The notes: generated by a model not told the origin, from the sequence alone. A DNA stretch of 64,000 nucleotides from SZUA-36 sp963727635 (GCA_963727635.1 CAVSHP010000017.1:434001-498000), one strand, 5' to 3'. Shown: positions 28,612 through 38,159, counted from the first letter of the stretch. Program-made: numbers and translations.

Positions 28612-30395
28612 GGACAGGTGTTCTCCTCTGTCGTCTGCGCGTGCCAGACGGCTCCGCGTCCAGTGCGGCCATCGACCTTGACCAGAACAGGCTGCTTGAG
28701 TCGAACATGGCGCAGGAGGCTGCTTTCAGTCACGGCGGGTTGGCGATTGAGCCAGCCCCAGTCGATGTCGCGTGTTTGTCCGCCGCCGGCATCTTCGTGC
28801 GTGACGCACAGGTAGGGGACTTCGAAACTGATAAGGTTGTGAAAAAAGTGTGCGCCCTGGCTCGGTTCGACATTCATGTCCGGCAGCGTCGATTCGACGA
28901 TCACCCTGGCGCCCGAAATTTGGCCCCACTGGACGGGTATTCCGAGCCAGGGGTCCGAACTCCCCCAACGGCCGAAACCCAGTAATAGGTAGGGACGTTT
29001 ATTTTCCAGCAGCAGGCGGTTGACCGCTTCCAGTTCCGCGGCGATCTTCGGGGTGAGCCGCGCTTCGAAAAGTTCCGGCCGGACATAGACTATGTCGCAA
29101 ATTGATTCCAGCGTGCCGTTGCCGATGGCCCTGTCGGAAGCGAGCAGCAAACCGGCCGCCACCAGTTCCCCTTCCGTGATCTCCACTTCATGTTCCGATA
29201 CCAGCATCGGACGCAGTTGCAGGAAACCGAGGCGGGCATGGGCCTTGTCGGACAGATCGACTGCAAACTCGATCTCCACTGCGACCTGCATCGCCTGCTC
29301 GCTGATCGTTAAAAGTTCCCTGATGGTCTCGTTAAGTGGAACGGATCCATAGACCAGCAGCGGGGCGAAGTCGATGACCGACGGGCCGGAGCGCGCCGTG
29401 CCGGGCAGGAAGCGGTCGCGTTCCGCATCAAAGGTGGACGCAACCGCCGACAGGGTGTTGTCATATTCCGCCGCCGCCAGGTCCGCCTTGACCAGGTACT
29501 CCGATTCCGCGGTTGGGTCGTAGGCGGGCGGACGCCCCATGTTGACCGCCCAGAACCCGAGTTGCGTGAGCTTCAGGATATCGCGCACGGAATTGAACGG
29601 CATCGGCGCCCGCGGACGGGTTGGGGTGTAGATCCACGAAGCGCCGCCATCGACGATGGTTTTGCCGAGACCGAGGGCGAGGTTGACGACGCCGTCCTTC
29701 GGTCGCGATCCGCTGGCGGGAAAGAAATTATACGATCGCGCGACGCCGGACACGTCGGGATAGAACCTCTCGTCATGACGCTGTCCGACGACTTCCTGGA
29801 TGATCAGCGCCATTTTCTCGTCGGAACTCGTCAGTTCGGTCGCGCGCGTGTAACTCTTGGCGCTGTTGAAATAGGTCGAAGCGTAGACCAGCTTGATCGC
29901 CTCGATCAGCCTGCTGAAACGCACGTCTACGTCGGGCTGGTTGTTGGGCAACATTTTCGTCCCATAAACGCCCGCAAACGGACGAAACAACGCGTCCTCC
30001 AACAGGCTGGACGAACGAATTGCCAGGGGGGTGCGGATTTCCTCCGCCAGGGCACGCAGGTCACCAAGGATTTCGGCAGGCAACTCCGCCCGCTGAAACA
30101 ACTCGGCCATTTGATTGTCCGCGAGGTCCGAAAGCGCGGTTTCCATGAGGCCGTTTCGTTCCATGAAAGCGTCGAACACGCCGGTCGCGATGATGACCAT
30201 CTTTGGAACGTAAACCCCGATGCCGGGGAAGTTATCGGCATTGAAGCGCGACGTGAGCAAATCCCTGATCAGCACCAAACCACGTGCCTTGCCACCCAGT
30301 TCGCCGTCGCCGATGCGTGTTATGGGCAAGGGCGACTGGAAGAAGCTTCGGTCGAACAGAGGGACGTCCTGTCGACCGAAACCTGCAGAAGTCAT
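28608..30395 (-). CDS. PPDK-like ATP-grasp protein without phosphohistidine domain
   Basis: 595 residues. The ATP-binding signature begins at residue 30 (GDGELGGKARGLVLIRDL), followed by LAIRSSSLLEDALFRPFAGV and ALIIQEVVGQRHDERF. A long middle region leads to LLGFGRWGSSDPWLGIPV and PSQGAHFFHNLISFEVPYL, the same block as in 25380-27968. No TxHxA phosphohistidine motif and no C-terminal PEP barrel. ATG 30395 (MTSAGFGRQD) is preferred; the open frame further upstream overlaps the 3' end of the dehydrogenase. It lies 58 bp after gdhA on the same strand. Confidence 0.8.
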   Translation of the reverse strand: MTSAGFGRQDVPLFDRSFFQSPLPITRIGDGELGGKARGLVLIRDLLTSRFNADNFPGIGVYVPKMVIIATGVFDAFMERNGLMETALSDLADNQMAELFQRAELPAEILGDLRALAEEIRTPLAIRSSSLLEDALFRPFAGVYGTKMLPNNQPDVDVRFSRLIEAIKLVYASTYFNSAKSYTRATELTSSDEKMALIIQEVVGQRHDERFYPDVSGVARSYNFFPASGSRPKDGVVNLALGLGKTIVDGGASWIYTPTRPRAPMPFNSVRDILKLTQLGFWAVNMGRPPAYDPTAESEYLVKADLAAAEYDNTLSAVASTFDAERDRFLPGTARSGPSVIDFAPLLVYGSVPLNETIRELLTISEQAMQVAVEIEFAVDLSDKAHARLGFLQLRPMLVSEHEVEITEGELVAAGLLLASDRAIGNGTLESICDIVYVRPELFEARLTPKIAAELEAVNRLLLENKRPYLLLGFGRWGSSDPWLGIPVQWGQISGARVIVESTLPDMNVEPSQGAHFFHNLISFEVPYLCVTHEDAGGGQTRDIDWGWLNRQPAVTESSLLRHVRLKQPVLVKVDGRTGRGAVWHAQTTEENTCP

Positions 30396-30453
30396 GATAC
30401 AGCCATGAGCCGCGCTACCAGGTTGAGATATCCATTGGAATCTTGCCTTTTGA

Positions 30454-31740
30454 TCATACCCAGCCCCGGTCGCGACAGGCGCGCGCGACACGGTCGATCG
30501 CGATGATGTAGGCAGCATCGCGCATGTACAGCTTCCGTTTGCGAACCATATCACTGACGGCGAGATATGCGGCCGTCATCTTGGAATCAAGCTTGCCCAG
30601 CACCTCGTCTTTACCCCAAAAGTAGTTCATGTTGCTCTGCACCTGTTCGAAGTAGCTGCAGGTTACGCCACCGGCGTTGGCCAGGAAGTCCGGAATGACA
30701 AGCAGGTCGCGTTCACGCAAAACAGTGTCTGCGCCTGTCGTCGTTGGACCGTTGGCGCCTTCTGCGATGATCTTGACCCGAGCGCTCACGTCATTGACGT
30801 TTTCCTCGTTGATCTGGTTCTCCATCGCGGCCGGGATCAGGATGTCAACATCCTGCTTGAGCCAGTCGTTGCCCGGCAGAACCTCGTACCCCAGGTCCGC
30901 AGCCTTGATCTTGTCGATACCGCCGAAGCGGTCGGTGATGGACAGCAGTTCGTCGACCTGGATTCCGTGCGCCTTGCGGTAGGCGTAGGAAACCTGATCC
31001 GTCTGATCCCAGCAGGACACGCAGATCGTGGTGCCGCCCAGTTGTTCGTAGAGACGGATGGCGTATTGCGCCACGTTGCCGAAACCCTGCACGCTCGCGG
31101 TGGTGTCCGAGGCCCGGATGTTCATGTCTTTCAGCGCCTCGCGCACCGTAAAGATGACTCCGTAGCCGGTCGCCTCAGTGCGGCCCAGGGAGCCGCCGAT
31201 CCCGACCGGTTTACCGGTGATGAAACCCGGAACCTTGGCGCCGTTGATGCCTTCGAATTCATCCAGCATCCAGAGCATGTGCTGGGGGGTGGTCATGACG
31301 TCTGGTGCGGGTACGTCTGTGTTGGGGCCGACGTTACGCGCCATCTGCCGCACCCAGCCACGGCAAATTTGCTCCTGTTCGTGTTCGCTCAGGTTATGCG
31401 GATCGCAGATGACCCCGCCCTTGGCGCCACCCAGCGGAAGGTCGGCCACGGAGCACTTCCAGGTCATCCACATGGACAGTGCCCGCACGGTGTCCTGGGT
31501 CTCCTGCGGGTGAAAACGGATGCCGCCCTTGCATGGACCACGGGCATCGTTATGCTGCACGCGGAAGCCGCGAAAGATCCGTTTTTTCCCATCGTCCATG
31601 CGAACCGGGATGGCAAACGCGTACTCGCGCATCGGGTTGCGGAGAAGATCACGGGTGGCCTCGTCGAGTCCCAAAATCTGGGCTGCTCCATCGAACTGCG
31701 CCTGTGCGATTTGGAATGAATTATAGGGTTTGTAGGCCAA
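30454..31740 (-). CDS. Glu/Leu/Phe/Val dehydrogenase, glutamate type
   Basis: 428 residues: NAD(P)-dependent oxidative deamination or reductive amination, probably glutamate/2-oxoglutarate. Motifs: HNDARGPCKGGIRFHP (substrate Lys), PLGGAKGGVICDP (catalytic Lys region), TDVPAPDVMT, and the dinucleotide loop VQGFGNVAQYA. The start is TTG 31740, supported by GGAG eight bases upstream; there is no in-frame ATG nearby. First gene of what looks like a four-gene operon with the two PPDK-like and one GAF-like genes. Confidence 0.88.
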   Translation of the reverse strand: MAYKPYNSFQIAQAQFDGAAQILGLDEATRDLLRNPMREYAFAIPVRMDDGKKRIFRGFRVQHNDARGPCKGGIRFHPQETQDTVRALSMWMTWKCSVADLPLGGAKGGVICDPHNLSEHEQEQICRGWVRQMARNVGPNTDVPAPDVMTTPQHMLWMLDEFEGINGAKVPGFITGKPVGIGGSLGRTEATGYGVIFTVREALKDMNIRASDTTASVQGFGNVAQYAIRLYEQLGGTTICVSCWDQTDQVSYAYRKAHGIQVDELLSITDRFGGIDKIKAADLGYEVLPGNDWLKQDVDILIPAAMENQINEENVNDVSARVKIIAEGANGPTTTGADTVLRERDLLVIPDFLANAGGVTCSYFEQVQSNMNYFWGKDEVLGKLDSKMTAAYLAVSDMVRKRKLYMRDAAYIIAIDRVARACRDRGWV

Positions 31741-32155
31741 AGAATTTCTCCGTTTTTAGTCAAAACCAAGGAACTCAAATGATACACTTGCAGGGTCTCC
31801 AAAGAAAGATTTGAACGCCGTATGAAAGCAGTTCTGAACGCTGTTCAGGGCATTGTCAAGGCAATGGGATTAGCCTGGAAATCGGCTGTATTTTTGGGTC
31901 AAGTCACACCAATCCTGCACGCCAGGCAGAGGTATCCTGTTTCCAGTAGGAGGGTGGAAATTTGAGGCGCCATTGTCGGATGCTTTGGTCGCTGACAACT
32001 ATTCACCTGGCGGCGAGAAGTTCTTTCATTTCCCTGAAGCTCAGAGAAAAGCGATGATAAAGCCAGACGCTGCAGCTGATCACCGCTTCGGGAAAACGAT
32101 GACCTTTGTAGGCAGGAACTTTCCTGAGCAAAGCGGGATTGTGAACGGAAGACCG
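31741..32155. other. Interval between gdhA and the CadC-like gene
   Basis: About 415 bp. A perfect inverted repeat CTGAACGCTGTTCAG (31834-31848) sits about 95 bp upstream of gdhA and could be an operator. I see no gene; the open frame at 31973-32164 has no recognisable features. Confidence 0.45.
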
Positions 32156-34291
32156 TTAAAATGACAATACCTTTTGGTTCTGTTCTGAAGGATTGTCACC
32201 ATCAATCTCGGTCAGCAGTTGGATAAATTCCGGTTCATTCCGTATCGAATCGTAGAACGGTAGATGGGGCTCCAAAAAAGGAGCCATGACACTTGCCTGC
32301 TCAACCCCGTCCCGAATACATTTCACGGCGGCCGTTGTTGCTTCGATCATGCCGAGAATCCGGCAGGTTTCATGTCTGAATGCCATTCGATGCGCCCAGT
32401 CTATTGGTTTGTCGCGGTACCATTGCTGAACATATTGCATGGATTCATTGTTATTGCCATTGATGCCTGAAAGCAGCGCGAGCCCGATATAGGCGCGGGC
32501 ATCCCGGTACGCACCCGTATCATCTCTGGTATCTTCTGTTTGACGCTTCCACTTGGCCATCCCCTGCGCCAGTGCGTCTATGTCCTGCATAAGCCAGTAA
32601 GTAAATATTCGATTTATTTCACTATGTGGAATGCCAATAGACTCCATATCCAGTTCCGTCCGATCTATCGAATCCAAGGCCGCCGGGTAATCGCGGTTGG
32701 CGATGTGGGCCTCCCAACCGCAGTCCGGAACCGGCTGCTGATACACCTGGCACAATTCCCGTATGGAATCCTGAAATTGTTTGTAATCACGGTCTTGCTG
32801 AAATTGAAGCAGGCTGTTTGCGTAGCCTGTATCAAAGCTTTCAAGCGAAGTGTTTTCAAGTTCAGCCCGGGCCTCGTCGTAGCGATGAAGGAGTACTTGT
32901 GTGCGTATCACGAGGTCCGTCCGTTCCGGGTTTCGCGGGTCCAGTCTGCGCGCCTCCTTTCTTGATTCCAGGAAAGCTTCGAAGTCTCCTTGACGGCGTT
33001 CGATCAGGGACCTCATATCTATCGCACGGACGTCACTGGGCTGCATTGCCAGCGCCTGGGAGATGATGTCGTGGGCGTGATCGTAGTCTTTCAGGGCATA
33101 ATAGACGTAGGCTGCCTGAGCGATCAGGTGGTCGGCTGATCCTGGCGCCACGGCTTGGAGATGTTGCAGTGATTGTTCCGCAGCAAGGGTCAATTCCGGT
33201 TTATCACCCGCAAAATTCCAGAACGATTGAATGATGACCAATTCTACCCAGGCGCGGCTGAATGTTGGGTCAAGCGCCACGGCTTCTTCCAGTGCTTCAA
33301 TATATCCCGTGCCAACGAAGGCCATACCTTGGATGTTTCCTGTATACGCATGGCCCGGTGAAAGGCGCGATAGGCTGCCATGTTCTCGGTTGGGATCAGT
33401 GAAAGCTGCTTGCTGTCCTGCTGCCGTCAGGGTGGTGTTCAACTCCTTGCTAATGGCGCGGGCGATCTCACTCTGCACATCGAAGATATTCACCGGTGAC
33501 AATTCACGGTCATAACTCTCGGCCCACAGGTGCTCGTCGGTTCGTGTATCGATCAACTGCGCATTGATACGAATCTGGTTGGAGACGATTTGTATGCTGC
33601 CCTCCAGGATGACATCGGCTCCCAGTTCCTTGCCTATCCTGCGAATGTTGCGCCCGCCATTGCGGTACTCCATCACCGAGGTGGCGGAGATAACGCGTAT
33701 GGATTGCAGTTTCGCCAGTTGTGTCAGTAGATCGTTATGCACGCCTGTGGCAAAAAACTCGCTGTCACCAATCTGGCTGTCGGAAATAAACGGCAGCACC
33801 GCCACCATCGGTGGGCCAACACCCGCCACCTCGCGAACCTTCACAGTTGAATCACTGACCCTGCTGGCAATGATGTAGAGAACGACCGCAACGAGGCTGG
33901 CCAAAACCGCCAGCAATAAAAACTTGCGACGGCGTTGAGGTTGCGTTGCAGGTGATTCGGTAGCCGGGGATGGTGGAAAGTGGGCGAGGTAACCCTTGCG
34001 CACCACGGTTTCAATGAAGGCCTGTTTGTCCTGGGGTGAGAGTATCTGCCGCAGGATCGAAACGCAGCGGTTGATCGCGTCGTCCGAAACGATGCGGTTT
34101 CCCCAGACCGCGGCGATCAATTCATCGCGGCTGATGATTACGTCTTGGTGGGTCAGGAAGTAGTCCAGTAGTTTGGCTACCTGGGGTTCGAGCCGGGTTG
34201 TGGTCTCCCCATCGTTCAGGTCGCCAATGTCGCTGCTAAAGCGCCAGTGACCGAACAGGATGTGCCCGGGATTGTCAGCTTGGTCTGTCAT
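32156..34291 (-). CDS. CadC-like winged-helix, FlgO-like and TPR membrane regulator
   Basis: About 711 residues. An OmpR/CadC-type winged helix occupies residues 1-105 (LEPQVAKLLDYFLTHQDVII, SRDELIAAVWGNRIVSDDAI, VRKGYLAHF). One membrane helix follows (KFLLLAVLASLVAVVLYIIA), then a FlgO/TolB-N-like domain (MVAVLPFISDSQIGDSEFFA, YDRELSPVNIFDVQSEIA), then TPR helices to the end. The topology suggests a periplasmic sensor that controls transcription directly from the membrane. It points away from the secreted propeller gene at 34493, a possible target. The Met at 34291 is preferred over 34303. Confidence 0.8.
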   Translation of the reverse strand: MTDQADNPGHILFGHWRFSSDIGDLNDGETTTRLEPQVAKLLDYFLTHQDVIISRDELIAAVWGNRIVSDDAINRCVSILRQILSPQDKQAFIETVVRKGYLAHFPPSPATESPATQPQRRRKFLLLAVLASLVAVVLYIIASRVSDSTVKVREVAGVGPPMVAVLPFISDSQIGDSEFFATGVHNDLLTQLAKLQSIRVISATSVMEYRNGGRNIRRIGKELGADVILEGSIQIVSNQIRINAQLIDTRTDEHLWAESYDRELSPVNIFDVQSEIARAISKELNTTLTAAGQQAAFTDPNREHGSLSRLSPGHAYTGNIQGMAFVGTGYIEALEEAVALDPTFSRAWVELVIIQSFWNFAGDKPELTLAAEQSLQHLQAVAPGSADHLIAQAAYVYYALKDYDHAHDIISQALAMQPSDVRAIDMRSLIERRQGDFEAFLESRKEARRLDPRNPERTDLVIRTQVLLHRYDEARAELENTSLESFDTGYANSLLQFQQDRDYKQFQDSIRELCQVYQQPVPDCGWEAHIANRDYPAALDSIDRTELDMESIGIPHSEINRIFTYWLMQDIDALAQGMAKWKRQTEDTRDDTGAYRDARAYIGLALLSGINGNNNESMQYVQQWYRDKPIDWAHRMAFRHETCRILGMIEATTAAVKCIRDGVEQASVMAPFLEPHLPFYDSIRNEPEFIQLLTEIDGDNPSEQNQKVLSF

Positions 34292-34492
34292 AACAATCGG
34301 CAATCTCTAACTAATTGATAAATAGCACGATATTTAATCATCAGCTAGAAATCAGGGTTTCATCAGGTAATTGGTTGGTCCATAAATGACACTAGCGTCT
34401 CTACTGCCACATGGGCAGTGTATCAGACTAAGGATAAGGGGAACCAACAAAACCCTCCTCAGCTGGATCCATAACCAGAGAGAGTAAATATT

Positions 34493-35509
34493 ATGAAACG
34501 AATGAAAAAGCCACCCGTTCCAGCAATTACTGCAATGACCGCAATAGCTCTGCTGGCGCTGTCAGTTCAATCCATTAGCGCAGGTGAAAAACCCTTTGCC
34601 AAACTCGTTCCGGCGCTTGCCGGGGCTCCGCCCGAAGGGTTCACCATTGGCAAGGGCACGACGGCCTACAACGGCTCAATCGATGGGTCGATCTACAAGG
34701 TCAACCTGCGAAACGGAGAAGGTGAGGTCCTGGTGCCGGCCGAACCCGACTTTGATGTGTTTGCCGGTGACTGTTATAAGCTCGGCATGCGTGTTGATCG
34801 CCGTTCCAACAACCTGATTGTCGCCGGCTGTCAACAGGGCGACGCCTACGTCTTTAATGCAGATACCGGCGAAGAGTTAATGAAATACCAGCTGGATGAT
34901 TCAGGTAACTCGGCAATCAATGATCTGGCCATCACCGTTGATGCTGTCTATTTCACCGATTTCAATCAACCATTTATCTATCGCTTACCCATGTCCAAAA
35001 ACGGCAAGCTTCCTGAAGATGCAAATGCTGCTACCGCAATACCGCTGACCGGGGATTTTGAAACGGGCGACAATATAGGTGGTGTTTTTGCCAACGGCAT
35101 AGTCGCAACGCCCGATGGCAAGACCCTGATCGTCGGTCACTCAGGCAGCTCGAAAATTTTCAAGGTGGATCCAGGTACCGGCCACGCGGATGAAATTATT
35201 GTCAGCCCGCCTCTTGCGGGTCTTCTGGACGGAAGTTTCCTGGATGCAATCGTCATGTACGACGGCGCCCTGTATATCCTGTCACCCGGTGACACGCCTG
35301 ATTTAGACTCGATCCAGGTGGTGGTATTGGCTGACGATATGCTCACGGGGACCCTCGTGGGGAAAATCACCGATTCCGACATGGATGGTGTCGCAAGTGG
35401 TGCCATGCATGGGGATTCCCTGTACGTGAACAATGCCCGTTATCTGGAATACCCGGGTTTGCCTACCACATACGACATCACCAAGATTGATATCTACTCG
35501 GTGGAGTAA
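34493..35509 (+). CDS. Secreted SMP-30/gluconolactonase-like propeller protein
   Basis: 338 residues. Basic N terminus (MKRMKKPPVP), hydrophobic helix and a probable signal peptidase site at SISAGEK. The mature part has repeated beta-blades with DGSIYKVNL, DAYVFNADTGEELMKY, NDLAITVDAVYFTDF, GIVATPDGKTLIVGHSGS and HGDSLYVNNARY, as in SMP-30-like propellers. Likely periplasmic; substrate unknown. Divergent from the CadC-like regulator (about 200 bp between starts). Confidence 0.75.
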   Translation: MKRMKKPPVPAITAMTAIALLALSVQSISAGEKPFAKLVPALAGAPPEGFTIGKGTTAYNGSIDGSIYKVNLRNGEGEVLVPAEPDFDVFAGDCYKLGMRVDRRSNNLIVAGCQQGDAYVFNADTGEELMKYQLDDSGNSAINDLAITVDAVYFTDFNQPFIYRLPMSKNGKLPEDANAATAIPLTGDFETGDNIGGVFANGIVATPDGKTLIVGHSGSSKIFKVDPGTGHADEIIVSPPLAGLLDGSFLDAIVMYDGALYILSPGDTPDLDSIQVVVLADDMLTGTLVGKITDSDMDGVASGAMHGDSLYVNNARYLEYPGLPTTYDITKIDIYSVE

Positions 35510-35516
35510 CAGGGCG

Positions 35517-35540
35517 AGGCGCACTTTCACAAGTGCGCCT
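35517..35540. terminator. Hairpin after the propeller gene
   Basis: AGGCGCACTT and its exact reverse complement AAGTGCGCCT around a four-base loop, 7 bp past the stop. No long T-run follows, so it may be a weak terminator or an mRNA-stabilising stem. Confidence 0.6.
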
Positions 35541-35560
35541 TAACCGGGCCAGGCTGTCAA

Positions 35561-35697
35561 GAAAGTCAGGACACCCATGTCTCTAAAGGAAGAAAGTCAG
35601 GAGAAGAAAGTCAGGACACCCATGTCTCTAAACTCGGAAAGAAAGTCAGGACACCCATCAGAAAGTCAGGACACCCATGTCTCTAAACTCGGAAACC
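35561..35697. repeat. Array of four direct family B half-elements
   Basis: AAAGTCAGGACACCCAT starts at about 35562, 35607, 35642 and 35662. Three copies continue with GTCTCTAAA, and two of those with CTCGGAAA. Unlike other loci, the copies are direct rather than inverted. Spacing is irregular (45, 35 and 20 bp), so it is not a CRISPR. Confidence 0.85.
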
Positions 35698-36005
35698 TGA
35701 CAATGCCTTAACAGCAGAAAAGACCTGCAAAGTAGGGAAGAAGGAAATCTCCCATTTTGCGGGAAGGGTATGGGGGGTGCATTCTTGCAAACCAATAATA
35801 ATTCGTAGGCGCTCCCTTTCTGGGACCTGGAGTCGAGTTGCATTCTGTTGCGAACTCAAGTGCTGATTGGCGCAAACGACTTTCATAAGCCGGGAGAACA
35901 ACACCAGTTTTCTATTCGGAATTTATGGCAAGGCAGCCTGTCGTATTGACTTTAACATCTATTTCATATATATGTTTAATTCATGCTCAAGATTTCAATA
36001 TCAGT
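35698..36005. other. Leader region of nsrR
   Basis: About 300 bp, AT-rich towards the gene. No supportable ORF: the open frames lack family features and codon bias. It probably holds the nsrR promoter. Confidence 0.4.
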
Positions 36006-36479
36006 ATGAGGTTAACAATTTACACCGACTACGCATTCAGGGTCCTGATGCAGGTTAGCCTGGCGGATGGTGAACTGGTTCGTATTGCCGATATTGCGAA
36101 GACCTTCGGGATTTCGCACAGCCACCTCACCAAAGTGGTGCATAACCTTGGGACGCTGGGCTATCTGAAAACCGTTCAGGGGCGCAACGGAGGCATGTGT
36201 CTGGCGAAGCCCGCAAACGAAATTACGGTCGGTCAAATTGTGCGAGCCTTTGAACCGGATTTCCGGATGGTTGAGTGTTTCGATTCCAACGCAACCAATT
36301 GCCGCATACAACCAGCGTGTGTTCTAAAGCATGTATTGAATAAAGAAACGGCACATTTGCTTGATCGGCTGGACAGGACAACATTGGCGGATCTCGTCCA
36401 GCCACGCAAGCAATTGCATTCGTTGCTCACAACATCGGCAGGACGGCCCTCGGCGGTTCGCACAGGGCATATGAGCTGA
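36006..36479 (+). CDS. nsrR: Rrf2-family NO-responsive repressor NsrR
   Basis: 157 residues. MRLTIYTDYAFRVLMQVSLA is the NsrR-type start; the wing helix region reads IAKTFGISHSHLTKVVHNL and GRNGGMCLAKP. Three Cys in ECFDSNATNCRIQPAC have the NsrR spacing for a NO-sensitive Fe-S cluster. An open frame extends upstream to 35925 but MRLTIYTDY is the family start. It precedes fdxA and nnrS on the same strand, its likely regulon. Confidence 0.88.
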   Translation: MRLTIYTDYAFRVLMQVSLADGELVRIADIAKTFGISHSHLTKVVHNLGTLGYLKTVQGRNGGMCLAKPANEITVGQIVRAFEPDFRMVECFDSNATNCRIQPACVLKHVLNKETAHLLDRLDRTTLADLVQPRKQLHSLLTTSAGRPSAVRTGHMS

Positions 36480-36497
36480 TGTGAGTTTTTTTGACTT

Positions 36498-36524
36498 AAA
36501 ACATGGATTATGAATAGATGTTTT
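36498..36524. promoter_or_regulatory. Putative operator between nsrR and fdxA
   Basis: AAAACAT and ATGTTTT form a perfect inverted pair 13 bp apart in the 134-bp gap before fdxA, preceded by TTGAC. A dyad with ATG/CAT ends is loosely NsrR-like, but the match is weak. Confidence 0.3.
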
Positions 36525-36613
36525 ATCTTGTAAGCGATATGAAACTCAAAACGGTTCCGGCTCATGTCATGCCTGCATACATGATGGGCCCCGACGGAAT
36601 AAAAGGATAAGTT

Positions 36614-36964
36614 ATGACCTACGTAGTTAGCTCGATATGCATCAATTGCAAGCACTCGACTTGCGTCGAAGTCTGCCCGGTCGACTGTTTTCACGAAGGC
36701 GAAAACATGCTTGTTATCGACCCGAATGAGTGCATCGACTGTAGTTTGTGTGTGCCGGAATGTCCGGTTGAAGCCATCTTTGCAGATGATGAACTGCCGG
36801 ATGACGAGATTCAGATGATCGCTGTAAATGCCGAATTTGCATTAAAATGGCCCGTGATTACCTCGATTCGTGAGGCACCGGCCGATGCCCACGACTGGGC
36901 GGGTGTCAAAAATAAGTATCCGGATTATTTTTCACCCAATCCGGGAGTATCAGAAGATGAGTGA
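36614..36964 (+). CDS. fdxA: Ferredoxin FdxA (7Fe-8S type)
   Basis: 116 residues. Cluster ligands lie in CINCKHSTCVEVCPVDCFHE and NECIDCSLCVPECPVEAI, the arrangement of [3Fe-4S][4Fe-4S] FdxA ferredoxins, with the expected C-terminal extension. AAAGGATAAG precedes the ATG. The stop overlaps the nnrS start by 8 bp. Context suggests electron supply in the NO response. Confidence 0.92.
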   Translation: MTYVVSSICINCKHSTCVEVCPVDCFHEGENMLVIDPNECIDCSLCVPECPVEAIFADDELPDDEIQMIAVNAEFALKWPVITSIREAPADAHDWAGVKNKYPDYFSPNPGVSEDE

Positions 36965-38159
36965 TCCCGGAGCGACAAAAACTTTGCGGTTGCTCGCACA
37001 GTGGCCAGTTTTGGCGCTGGGCTTTCGCCCGTTTTACATCGCGGCTGCGTTATTCGCGGTAGTCGCCGTGCCGGTCTGGATTGCTACTTTTCTTGGCTAC
37101 CTGCATCCTGATGGCTATCTTCGCGGGATCGAATGGCACAGTCACGAAATGATTTTTGGTTTCGCGCCAGCGGTTATTGCGGGTTTTCTGCTGACTGCGG
37201 TGAAAAACTGGACGGGGCTGCCAACCGCCAGCGGAATCGGTCTCGCCGGGCTTGTTGCGTTGTGGCTTCTGGGCCGTGTATTTATGCTGACCGGCCCTGC
37301 GCTGCTTGCGGTCACAACCGATATTCTCTTTATACCGGTACTCGGGATTGTGTTGGCCATTCCTATCGGCTTAAGCCGGAATATAAGAAACATAAAAGTA
37401 TTGGTCATCCTGACGGTACTGGCACTATTGAACATTATTTATCATGCCGCCTACGCCAAGCTGTTACCGCTTGAATTCAAGCGTATTGCGATCACTGCAG
37501 CCCTGGATGTAATAACGATCCTGATAGCGGTTATTGCTGGCCGGGTGATCCCCGCTTTTACCGCCGGCGCAATCGCCGGGGCGCGTATTCGCCGCGATGG
37601 AAGGGTTGAGACGGTCGCGTTTGTCTCCCTTGTCCTGGTGTTGATAATGGGTATCCTGAGTTTCTGGATTCCGGTGACAGCGGTAATCTGGGCTGTTCTA
37701 TTGATGACTGCAGCAATGGCACACGGACTTCGCCTGGCGCTTTGGTGTCCACAACAGACCTACCGAAATCCCCTGTTGTGGATGCTGCCGGTAGCTTATG
37801 CATGGCTTCCCGTCACGTTTACGCTGCGTGCCCTGGCGCTGTTCTCCCTCGTTCCGCCTGCAGCGGCAATTCACGCACTGACCATCGGTGCAATGAGTTC
37901 ACTAATGGTCGCCATGATGACGCGCAGTGCGCTGGGACACACCGGACACGCGTTAAAGGCCGGACCGGTCGAATTGATTGCTTTCACAGGCCTGCAAGCG
38001 GCGGCGGTCGTGCGGGTTCTGGCCGGCCTGCTTCTACCCGGTCAGTACAGGGGTGCGATGGTGGTTGCGGCAGCGTTATGGTTTTTGTCTTTTGCGGTCT
38101 TTTTGTTTCGCTACCTGCCAGTTCTCACCAGGGTACGGGTGGATGGGCGTCCGGGGTGA
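36957..38159 (+). CDS. nnrS: NnrS-family heme-Cu membrane protein
   Basis: 400 residues with about twelve hydrophobic helices. Family landmarks: LALGFRPFYIAAALFAV, GIEWHSHEMIFGFAPAVIAG, NWTGLP, AGRVIPAFTAGA, HALTIGAMSSLMVAMMTRSA and LGHTGH. The His-rich HSHEM is a probable metal ligand. NnrS proteins protect against nitrosative stress in other bacteria. ATG 36957 lies inside the end of fdxA, so the two are coupled. Confidence 0.92.
   Translation: MSDPGATKTLRLLAQWPVLALGFRPFYIAAALFAVVAVPVWIATFLGYLHPDGYLRGIEWHSHEMIFGFAPAVIAGFLLTAVKNWTGLPTASGIGLAGLVALWLLGRVFMLTGPALLAVTTDILFIPVLGIVLAIPIGLSRNIRNIKVLVILTVLALLNIIYHAAYAKLLPLEFKRIAITAALDVITILIAVIAGRVIPAFTAGAIAGARIRRDGRVETVAFVSLVLVLIMGILSFWIPVTAVIWAVLLMTAAMAHGLRLALWCPQQTYRNPLLWMLPVAYAWLPVTFTLRALALFSLVPPAAAIHALTIGAMSSLMVAMMTRSALGHTGHALKAGPVELIAFTGLQAAAVVRVLAGLLLPGQYRGAMVVAAALWFLSFAVFLFRYLPVLTRVRVDGRPG

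Noticed and set aside
29562..30506. Plus-strand 314-codon frame
   Set aside because: Shadow of the PPDK-like gene on the minus strand; no family features or RBS.
31834..31848. LexA-type SOS box
   Set aside because: CTGAACGCTGTTCAG has the outer CTG/CAG but its 15-bp length and centre do not match a known LexA site; kept only as an unassigned dyad.
35561..35697. Possible CRISPR array
   Set aside because: Spacing is irregular (20-45 bp), units are short, no cas genes are nearby and the repeat is dispersed elsewhere.
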